DNA of 64,000 nt from Meghimatium bilineatum (lineage: Eukaryota > Mollusca > Gastropoda > Stylommatophora > Philomycidae): contig CM067298.1 in assembly GCA_034231615.1 (NCBI GenBank), positions 6,802,640-6,866,639 of the forward strand, written 5' to 3'. The notes under the pieces are model-generated. The model made no database searches and was not told the origin of the DNA. It saw only the letters and a list, made by a program, of their open reading frames with translations. This document shows, piece by piece, positions 11,201 through 23,200 of the stretch. Both the position numbers and the translations under genes were made by a program. Positions within the stretch are counted from its first letter, which is position 1. The number at the start of each line of letters is the position of its first letter.

Positions 11201-14200
11201 TCTAAGTTTTATTTTGCTTTCCAACTTTCGCATCCATATGTTAATGTTGGAATTATGCAGGAGTTGAAGATTTTGAGTTTTGTGATATTTCTTAGTGTTT
11301 TTGAATGCCAGATATTCGATAGTTTATTGAATGAGTTAGCAGATTTGATAGTTTATTGAATGAGTTAGCAGCCAGTGCAATAGGGCGTAATATTTCTGAT
11401 GATGAATCTCTTGTTGTTGATAGCTTGATGCCAAGGTATGTGAAGTTGTTGACTTTTTCAAGAGTGTTGTTGTTTAGTTTGATGTCCGTTGGTTTGTTGG
11501 TAAGGTCAAATATTTTTGTTTTGGATGTGTTGATTTCAAGCCCAAGCTATGCAAAGAATAATTGAAGACTGTTTTTTCTTGGGCATCTTCGTGAGTTAAG
11601 TAACGCTATGATTTTGCCAAGCTCGTAAACTGTATATGTTCACTCCTAAATATTCAAAATTTGTGACTTCTTCCAGTTCTTGGTTATCAATAAACTAATT
11701 ATTATATTAATTAAAAATAAAATACTTCCAAGAAAGAAAATCATGACAAGGCTAGAACATGAGATATGATTTGACAAGGTTAGAACATGAGATATGATTA
11801 GACAAGGTTAGAACATGAGATATGATTAGACAAGGTTAGAACATGAGATATGATTAGACAAGGTTAGAACATGAGATATGATTAGACAAGGTTAGAACAT
11901 GAGATATGATTAGACAAGGTTAGAACATGAGATATGATTAGACAAGGTTAGAACATGAGATATGATTTGACAAGGCTAGAACATAAGATATGATTTGACA
12001 AGGTTAGAACATGAGATATGATTAGTTACTATTTCTGACTTACTTGCATGTCTCAACCAGAATATCTAACTCAGGGTGACTGCATTCATACAAGTCCCTA
12101 CAGCTAGCATGGCTGGCATTCATCAGTTCTCCAAGTCTTGCCAGAGCATCTGATGGCTGATCATCGCAAATTGTCTTAAAATTTAATACACGCTGCGCTT
12201 CCCCATAGACATGACTTGAACGCTGGTGGAGATAGAAGCTATCAACTGAAAAATGTAAATTATGTAATAAATAATAACTCCAGAAGAAAAGAACAAAATA
12301 ATACCAACAATAATAAGATAAACAGATTACCTCTGGAAGGTCTTAAAAACATGCATATTTATGTAGATATGACCTGAAAAGGGAGCAATGAATAGCAACA
12401 CAGTTACTTGCCATGCATGTCGTAAGAGGTGATTAAGGAGGTTTGGGATTGGGGTGGAGTTGGCTGTTCCATCTCATACAGTGTCAAAATGACCTATAAA
12501 CCATGCAGAAATCAGATGTGTCAGGACAAAAGGTGCAGGTATCGTGGCTTAGCTGTGAACCATAACATAACACATTCCACTCTCTGGACTACATTCTGCA
12601 AATCTGCAGGAGTTTGAGAACGTATGAAGAATATGATGCCCATTGAGTAACATAATAGTCTGTACACAAGCTCTCAATGCAATGGTCCGTGGTTCGATCA
12701 CCAATTGAAAGAGATTTTTGTTAAAATCACAAGTGATTAAAAGTCTAAGGAAATGCGTACTAGGAAATGTAAAGCAGATGCTATAAGCATGGTGCTGATC
12801 ATGAACCAACACGTACAGTCAGTTACCACATGCTGAAGGATATACTGAATATGAGATTGGATCACATATGGATGTGTCCGGAGTGCCATGATCTGACAAC
12901 TAAGTAATTTATCAAACAAGTAAAAACAAGCATGAAAACAGAACTCACCATTCAGAGTATTAGCACTTAAACTAGTTTCTGCCAGTTCCTCAGGTGTGAC
13001 CCCCAGAATATTGCACACTTCCTGCTTGCTATAAGGCTCAACATGCAGGTTTGAATTGACTAGATCAAGCATAGCATCCAGACTAACTCCTAATTTGGCT
13101 TGAAGCTGGCCAAGCCTCTTGATCTCTCTCCATTTAAAATCTGGCTGGGACTGAGCTAAAATCTGGCAAACAAACAGAATGTTTTTTACTGTTCACAATT
13201 ACAAACTGTGCTGCTAAAATTAACTACATATCAAATAGAATACCAGTTGAAAGGTCTCTTGGTACAAACAATGATGTATTCTAAAGCATGTGTGTTGCAA
13301 GGGCCCAAAAGGGAAGCAAAGAATAGCAACACTGCTACCTGCAATGCATGTCGTAGGAGGCGACTTAGGAGGTTTTGGGGTGGAGTTGGCTGTCTCATCC
13401 CACAGACGGTCAAAGTGCCCTAGAAGTCACACTGATGTTGAATTTATCAGACTGAAAGGTGCAAATACCGCTGCTATGATGCAAAACATGGCATAATGCA
13501 TTCCATTCTCTGGATTATTTCCTGTTACTCTGCAGGAGTTTGATAACAAATGCAGAAGAAGATATTCTAATACAGGCTGCAATCATGCTAAATGTATGCC
13601 CAGAGAGCTGTATGAATAATCATCTCTCCATATCCACATTACGTCTGCACGATCAGAGCATTTTAAAATACATGAGCATGAGTCAATATCGAGAATTCCA
13701 CAATTTTGGAGTTAGAATATGCGTGGCCCATAAAGAGCACAGAATCAACATAAACCAGAACTATTAGTCGTTTCGTTGTGAGAGATTTACTGAAACGGAC
13801 GTGTCTGGTGTGCGAAGATGATAGCCGACATACCTAATACAGCTTATATAGTCCAGTGCATCAGATAATAAAATTGTCAATTTTCTTTTTAAGGTCATGT
13901 TACAGTCACAAATCTTCATTCAGGCTGCTGCCATGTGACATGCCTTTTATCTTAGTCATATATCTTCACCCCCGTGTGTTGCTGGGGCCCGAAAGGGGAG
14001 TGAAGAATAGCAACACTGTTTACCTTTCACGCATGTCGTAAAAGGCGACTAAGGAGGTTATGGGATGGAGTTGGCTGTCCCATCCCATATAGGGTCAGTG
14101 ACCCAAAGCCATGCTGAAGTCGGATGTGCCAGGCGGAAAGGCGCAATTATCGCAGCGATGCTGTAAACCATGATACAACGCATTCCGTTCTCCGGACTAC

Positions 14201-17200
14201 ATCCTGCTAATCTGCAGGAGTTTAAGAACGAACGCAGAAAGAGAATATATCTTCATTCCTGATGGCAGGCTGCTGCCATGTGACCTACCTTTATCTTACA
14301 GTCACATGATGATGACATGACACAATACTACATCGTTATTACACTTGAATTTTATTCTCAACTTACTTATGTGCAAAAATACGAAAAAAACTATGAAATT
14401 ATGATATATTGTTTTGAAGTTATGCCATTTTTAGTACACCCTAAAAATCAGTGGTAATTGGGAAATTACCACACGCAGCTTTTTTGGTTTTTATATTAAG
14501 ACAATTTAGCTAATCTCTTGAATGGATACCTACAAAAGAGCCAGGATAGACCAAAAGAAACATTCAGATGAACAATACTTTAAGAAAGTAAAACAATCAA
14601 TATACATACTATTCAAGAACAGCACAGAATAGCTTTGAACAGACAGAATTGGAGAGATCTGATCTCTGACCTATACGCTAACTTCAACGCTAAAGGAAAA
14701 TGAATGAATGAATATGGCTAAACCAAACAACAACCCTGATAATTTTATTTGTCACTGTTATACTGCCATAAATGTTTTTACCTGCGCTGCTATTCGACAC
14801 TCTACTACCCTAATGTTAAAGTTGGGTGTGGCTGCTTTGTTCATTTCTGCCAAACTGTTACATACTATAAATGCTGCATCTACTGGAAGCTGGACGTCTG
14901 TGGTTCGGAGAGGGTTAAATTCAATCAACTTAGCCTGTAGAATAATGAAACATTCAAAAAAATAATGTTACAAACAGGTTTCATTATAAAATCTACTAGA
15001 AAAATATATATTTTCATTGGCAATGTTTGGAAGGAATTAGAAATGTATTGTGGGAACATAAAACTTCATTACATATAAGTGATAATGTAAAAGAAAAATG
15101 TTAAACAGACGAGACGGAAGCAAAACTGTGACAAAACTAGCAAAAAGCTGAAACACTGGAGTAAGCATTGTTTCTGTGTGCTTTGTTTGATAAAGATCTA
15201 TTAATTGAAACAACAATCTTTTATTCCATTAGTGATTCATGAAAATCTATTACCATCGTTGTCCCTTTTGACTGCAGGAAAACATTTGGAGCTTGTAGAA
15301 CTTCAAGACATATTCTAGAAATGTCATGGGACATTTGGTAATCATCTAGTGGCCAAATGGTTAATAACAATCCCTTAATAACAGCCAATAACTTAAAATA
15401 TATTTGGAAGTTATTTCTATGATTTAATTTGAGCAATTGCTGTTTAAAAAAAAAAATATTTATAAACTAACAAAGCAACATCTTCAGTTAGCATTTGAAT
15501 TGACATATTTCATGTATAGGAAAATTGCTATTCGACCATTGTTTAATGTTTAGGCTCCACTAGAGCATCCAATCATATCGTCTGTACAATGTGGATGATC
15601 GACTTATGCCACAAGTAGTTCAACTGAGTCTTATGTGTAAGGTAGTCCTACTAACCACTCTACCACTGAGAGGTTTGCATTTACAACTGAAAAATCTATT
15701 ACTAGTTATCTACAAAGTCACTGTGCATTAATTTACATTAGTGGTGACACTATGTCATATGAGTATTTAGTGTGGATCTATGTGATATCAGTGCACAATG
15801 ACTGTAGAGACACCCTATAGAAACTCACTTTGCCTGCCTTTGCTGTGAAACTGATAGCTTGATCCATACCTCCACCTTCTGTACCAATATACCTTTCACA
15901 TTTGGCACAGACTTCTGACAATTGTTCCTGCATTAGAAAGCAAGCATCTCTTACAATACACATAAGCTGGAACAGAGAACATCAGGTATTAATTATTTTA
16001 GCTCTGTCACAAGACTTGATCACTTGGGAAAACAGTTAACACTTCACAAAACAGACTGAATTGGAATAAACAAGCCCAACAAAGGACAAACTACAAACTG
16101 TTGCAAATAGAATAAAATATAAATGTAATCTTTATAATAGTAATAAGACATATAACCTGTCAGAGTCTTGGGGAGACACACTGAAACATCAGCATAAAAG
16201 GCCTCCAACACCTCTGTCCTGTCAGTCAGATGAGCATAGAAAAATTATGCACAAATTATTCCTTGATACTGTTCATCCAAGATTTTCTTTGACTGTCTCT
16301 TCTCCTTCCACATTCAATTTTTCCTTGCAAAATAGTTATAGAAAGTCAAATATCTCAGATATCCAAACCAAGCAAGTTTACATTGTTTGTTTCAGTCTAT
16401 TGTGAGAAGTTGCACTTTTCAACCAACAAATTTGTCTGTTTCTCCCCAAATGAATATCTGTCTAATATACAACATAACCGATTTTGATTTATAATAGAAA
16501 CCTGTCACACTTTTAAAAATCTGAATCCTTCTTTCTGTGTTTGCATTTAGTGTCCAGCAAAATTGTAAATACATACTGAAACCAAAAAAATGTATTTCAA
16601 ATAGTGTAATGAAGTCTCATAGATATGAGAAGAGATGAAAGTTAGTGTTTCTGAATGTTAAATATGACAAACTCATGCAAAGAAACTAAACAAACTCTTA
16701 TGGAGGACGAACTAAAGAAAAGGTGCTGAAACGAATAAGACAAACATTACGAAGACCAAAGGAAAGTATTTAGAAGTTTATTTAGGGCCTATGCTCCCTC
16801 CACAGGGTCTACAGATATAATGCTAAACTACTTCACATAAACTTCACATAAGAATATAATAATTGTACTGTACCTTTGTCATAGACCAAGAATTAGCTTT
16901 TAGCATTGCAAGAGCTGCACAGCACACAAGAGCACTAGAACTGGACAAACCAGCACTTCGGGGGATTGTTCCATCTACCAGTGCCTTGAAGCCTACAGTT
17001 TTAGTGTCGGAGAACTGTTCTTTAATTCCTTGAATACCACACAGAACATATTTATACCAATGCGGCACATCTTTTGTGATCTCAATTGTCTCAACATCAC
17101 CATGGAATTCACTGTTGAAGAGGAAAACTCTGTGATGAAGCATACACATTGTAATACTTGTATCATCTCATATACAATAAATGTCTAATAATTATTTATC

Positions 17201-20200
17201 TCAAGTCAAGACAATCTCAACAGACATGAGGTAATAGAGCTGATTAAAGTTATAGAAAATGTTGGAAAACACCATGGACAGATAGAGTGTAATGAAAATA
17301 CAGTGAAAGCAACACAAATTAGTAGCATATAGTGTATCATATTCAGTATGTAGCCATCAACACAGCATTTTTGGCTGTAGTGATTTTCTAGGCAATATAA
17401 ATACATTCCATAGTTTACCATTGCTTTCTGAATGGTTCGGATGCACCTGTGGCAGAGATTGAACTCTGTATCATGGTCATCATAGACTCGTTCTGTACTC
17501 CTCTGCCACAGAGCCGGACATCTTGAAAGAAGCTAATTCAAAAGAGCTGCTCACCCGCATCAGAAAGAGACAGACCAGATTTTTTGGACACATCATGAAA
17601 TAAGATGGAATACATCGTGACAACAGACATGTTGAAGAGAACAAAGGGTTGCGGAAGACCAAAATATAACATGCTTGACAACCTAGCATTGTGGCATGGG
17701 AGAACATCTGTATTGGAAATGATTGACAGCACACGAAACAGAAGGCTTGTGGAAAGACATGATAACCAATGGCCACACGGCATGGATCATAAGAAGAAGA
17801 AAGCAACTGAGGATCTGTGGTAAATTGGGCAGAATAAAATGTTTTATTTTTTGTTTCAATACGAAAGAATTACAACAATCTTGTTTCTTATGTGTAATGT
17901 ACATACCCCCCCCCCCAGTAGGAGGCTCCTAAAGGCATTATATTATAAACACTGCTGCCATTGAAGTCTTCTTGGTATGAAAGAAAGTCTGGAGAAACTG
18001 CTTCACTTGCACATATGAAGTATGAGCAAACCCCGGGAATCGTAACAAACGAATAAATATGTATAATAATTGTGTGGGGGGGGGGGGGGGGGGGGTTGCA
18101 GTGTTCATGTTCATACTAAGAAGATATTCCCTTCTCAGTCAGTCAGTCAGTCTATATGTGTATGCTAGAAATCATATTTTGCATGCAGACAAGAAATCAC
18201 ATCAAAATCTGCTAGAATATGGAGGTCTCTATGCTGGCATACTCATGACCTTATTGACGCTATTCTGATGCAGACAGATTCATTGGACAGGTCATGTGGT
18301 TATTATACCAGATTATCTTCTTTACAGAAGGGCATACATTTTAAAGGTGATAAAAAGAAGCACTACAAGGTCTCATTAAATACTTCACTGAACACCTTTG
18401 AAATAGACACGGTCTCATTTAATACTTCAAAGAACACCTCCTTTGAAATAGACAAAGATATATGCAAAAAACTTGGCAATACAGAGCAACATGGCGCTCT
18501 GCAGTAAAAAATGGCACAGGATCTTATAAAAAGAGGGAAAAAGCAGCTAAACAGCAGAGGGTAGCTAGAAAGCTACTACAGTGGTCATCCGATGCCCGAA
18601 TTTATTGTTCGAGGACACTTGCGGCCAGAATAGGGCTTACTAGCCATCTTCAAACTCGTAGTCATGGACATAACTAACTGAACTTCAAAAGTGGATGTAA
18701 CAAATGGTTATCATCATCATGTGATGTACGAACAACTAACTAACGTATGACCACACAGCTTCTTAACTACATGGTTTCAATACAGCCAAAATAAAATATA
18801 AAATGTGGAATGTAGAGTTACAAAAATACAGTGGTGTTAGGATGCATAAGGATGGCAATGCTCTCATTAATTTCCATGGTTAATAAAAAAAACACAAATC
18901 CTGAAAGTACCTTCACATGGTGCATCCCAGTATCAGGTAAATTTGATGCTAATAATTTAGCTGGCGATTGAGATATCGGTGCAGCTTGCTGAGAATGTAC
19001 CCGAGAACATGCATCTCAAATGATAACCTCAGAACTCTCTACAAAAATGCATATGTAAACAAAGACACACCAGTCCTCCAATTTTAACGGATTCTGATAA
19101 TACAATGGACAATGAAAATGACGAATCAAGAAATGATAAGAACATTAATTGTTCAACGAGGGTTGGCTACTAAACAACATTATTGCAAGAAAGCCTAGGT
19201 TTATTGATATATAACGAGAAATAACAACATTGAATAAATTAATAATGGAAGATATGGTTGCTGGTAACGGGGTACTTTCACAGAATCGTTTGGTGTTCAG
19301 ACTATCCATAAAAAAAGACTATTTTTGAACGAATGTAACTGAATATATAATAAAGGGTTTATACTCACTCATATTGAGGGTCAGAGTTAACCAAGGATAT
19401 GCTGCCACTGTTGTCTGCAAGTACAGCTATCACAATGTCTTGTTCTACTGCCATGGGCAACACAGAGTAACCACAGTAATCTATATGTTCTCCTGCAAAT
19501 GGAGAAAATAATCAGATTATTCTAAAAATCTGAGGTTTGAACAGCAAACAAGGATATTTCATTAGTCAGACAATGAATTTGCATTAGGTATATGAGCTAG
19601 ACAGAGGTGAATCTATGATTTAGACAAAGTGGTAATTCTAGGAGCTAGACAGTGGTAATTTTTTTCTATGAGCTAGAAAGAGCGGTAATTATATGTGCTA
19701 GAAAGAGCGGTAATTATATGTGCTAGAAAGAGAGGTAATTCTATGTACTAGACAGCAGTAATTCTATGTGCTAGAAAAAGCGGTAATTATATGTGCTAGA
19801 AAGAGTGGTAATTCTATGACTTAGACAGCTGGAATTCTATGAACTAGAGAGACAGCGGTAAATTTATAATCTGGACAGAGCTGTAATTTTAGAATCTAGA
19901 CATAGCCGTATTTCTATGAGAGATAATTTGGACATTTTTAACATAAACTTTTTGTCTTACCAATTAAATTAACTCTTCCTGGTGCTCTGGCAAAAAACTG
20001 AGGGTCCTCCTTAAAGTGCTCTCTAAACTTTGCTCTGAGATCTTGAAACCTGAATCAAATAATAGAACATTAATCATCATCTTGTGGCTACCATTCAAAA
20101 AAAATATATCAATTACATATATAGTATTTTGATGACAAGAAAATCCTGTTAAGAGAAAAATGTCAATGGGTGACGATTATAGTTTGTATTTAAACAGGAA

Positions 20201-23200
20201 TTTATACCGTCCATATGTTACAATTAAAGCATATGGGAAGATGCCAGAGACACAAATGCCAGAGAAACATGGCATGTGTGAAAGATATATTTCACAGATG
20301 TTGGAGGAACATAACATGTGCCTGCCTAATCTCTCATTCTATAAGGCAAAAATTAAGCAATTATGTGACTAGAGTAAAACTGTGCACCTTGTAAATATTG
20401 AAAAATATATATATAAAGGTTAAATAGCAGCTTTAGAGTGAACAATACACAGGATCAACATTTCAACCAAAAAGTCTTTCTTAAGAAAAGGGACCAACAA
20501 ACACAGAATTGAACTACAAATTTAAATGGAGACATGTACCAGCAATGTAATACAGTATTAGATCTAGAAAAAAACAATTTAGAGATGAGATGTTGAGAGG
20601 CGAGGATCACGGAAATGTACCACGCCATTACCATTATATGATGAGAAAGTACAGTAGGGAACACAAACAAAATGCAAAATTGTAAACAAATGTATTAAAA
20701 TTTGTTAATATTAACAAAATAAAAACCAACTTATTTCAATTTTATTTGTAACCACTTGAGAAACCAGAATTTAAGAATGTCAAGAAACTATGTAATCCAA
20801 AATGGAGACATTTGTTCTAAAAACTAGGAGAAAAAAATGTGCAGAACAAAAGAAATATGTAATCAAAGAATTTATGCTGGACATTAATTCTAGCAGGTTC
20901 CAGTGACCCATGATGTGGATGAGGCAGCTCATAGAGCTATACGAGTTGTTTCATGATGGACAATCACCTCATTCATATCAAAAGTCACTTGAGAGCAACA
21001 ATTACATTCCTATGTTCTACAGCACAAGTTCCCAAAGTGGTCTATATGGACACACCCCCCCCCCCGGGTTAATTTTGACACAGGGAATCTATGTCAGTGA
21101 GAATAACAATTGGGGGTTGCACAAGATGTATTAAAAAAAAATACAGGTATGAATAAAATTATATGTGTTCTTTTTTTTTTTTTTTAACAATTGTTAATGC
21201 TACAAAAGAACCTGATCAAAGTGAGCAGCACTGTGTCAGCAAAAACACATTTGAAATTAATATGTTTAGGAAAATTCAATAATAGGTAGGAAAGGGAGTC
21301 TATGGAAAACAACAAATTTGGCAAGGAGTATATGGGGGAAAATAGTTTGGGATTCACTATTCTACAGTGAACTTCTCGTTCGCCTTTTAACATGTCTACA
21401 CAGGAAGTCTATATAACTGAACAAAAGAAATCTTATTCAATTAATCCAGGTTTAAGTAAGTTCATTATCATCTTAGCACATACGACATGTTAATATGTGT
21501 TCAGATCTCTGCTTCAGTAAATCGTAGCACATATGACATGCCAATATGTGTTCAGATCTGTGCTTCAGTAAATCTTAGCACATACGACATGTCAATATGT
21601 GTTCAGATCTCTGCTTCAGTAAATCTTAGAACATACGACATGCCAATATGTGTTCAGATCTTTGCTTCAGTAAATCTTAGCACATACGACATGCCAATAT
21701 GTGTTCAGATCTCTGCTTCAGTAAATCTTAGCACATACGACATGCCAATATGTGTTCAGATCTGTGCTTCAGTAAATCTTAGCACATACGACATGTCAAT
21801 ATGTGTTCAGATCTCTGCTTCAGTAAATCTTAGAACATACGACATGCCAATATGTGTTCAGATCTTTGCTTCAGTAAATCTTAGCACATACGACATGCCA
21901 ATATGTGTTCAGATCTCTGCTTCAGTAAATCTTAGCACATACGACATGCCAATATGTGTTCAGATCTCTGCTTCAGTAAATCTGGTCAAGGTGGTTCTGT
22001 GATAAGTGTTTGTGTTACATTTATCAAGTTATTTGTAAGGTTATTTTTAGACAATGAGATATTAACAGTATCCAGAATGCATAAACAACCAAACTGTAGA
22101 GGTTATTCGACAAGATGGAGAGTGCTGCATTACAAATAAGAAGTGATAACAACTATGATAATGTATTATTGTTACTGGTAACTAATATAACTAATAAATA
22201 GTAAAACTAATGTCAATGAGAAATAATTTTTTTTTTTAAATACTTTCCCACATTGTGGTCCAATAGGTACCTTTATAAAGAAACAACAACAAACCAGAAA
22301 TAAACACACAAAACTATCAATACAAAGAGATAATCTCACAATTCCATCTCATTGCATTAAGAAATAAAAGGTATGTCCAGTTACAAGCAATAGTGGTTTC
22401 TAGCCTGAACTTTATGCACCATTGATAGATTAAAAATAGAAAATTCCAGAAAGCAGAAGTGCGGTGTTAGAAATCCAAGTCTGGAAAGAGATTACTACCA
22501 AATACAAAAAAAAGCCTATATATATCTACACAGAACGGAATTTGCAAAGTTGTGACATGCTGATGTAATTACTAATATGGGGATTGAAACGTTCATGAAG
22601 CGTACTAACAGACGTGATGGAGCGTACTAACAGACGTGATGGAGCGTACTAACAGACGTGATGGAGCGTACTAACAGGTGTGATGGAGCGTACTAACAGA
22701 CGTGATGGAGCGTACTAACAGACGTGATGGAGCGTACTAACAGACGTTATGGAGCGTACTAACAGACGTGATGGATCGTACTAACAGACGTGATGGAGCT
22801 TACTAACAGACGTGATGGAGCATACTAACAGACGTGATGGAGCGTACCAACAGACGTGTTGGAGCGTACCAACAGACGTGATGGAGCATACTAACAGACG
22901 TGATGGATCGTACTAACAGACGTGATGGAGCGTACTAACAGACGTGATGGAGCTTACTAACAGACGTGATGGAGCATACTAACAGACGTGATGGAGCGTA
23001 CTAACAGACGTGATGGAGCATACTAACAGACGTGATGGAGCATACTAACAGACGTGATGGAGCATACTAACAGACGTGATGGAGCATACTAACAGACGTG
23101 ATGGAGCGTACTAACAGACGTGATGGATCGTACTAACAGACGTGATGGAGTGTACTAACAGACGTGATGATAATCTCTTAAAACTCATAACTGTCTATGA

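Noticed and set aside
12640-12720. tRNA-like B-box (gtggttcgatcacc) on plus
   Set aside because: No acceptor stem or A-box at the right distance; left as a possible SINE remnant.
12737-13072. 111-residue frame on minus
   Set aside because: It is part of GALK2 exon 7 read through its donor into the intron; only 12949-13162 is coding.
15640-15680. Possible tRNA gene or SINE head on minus
   Set aside because: An A-box-like stretch is present, but no convincing B-box, cloverleaf or second copy was found.
18075-18098. Poly-G run, and poly-C runs near 7868, 21054, 29289 and 37188
   Set aside because: Simple homopolymers; no wider G-quadruplex pattern of separate G tracts was seen.
21487-22002. 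171-residue open frame on plus
   Set aside because: Translation of the 51-bp tandem array in GALK2 intron 1, antisense to the gene; no other support.
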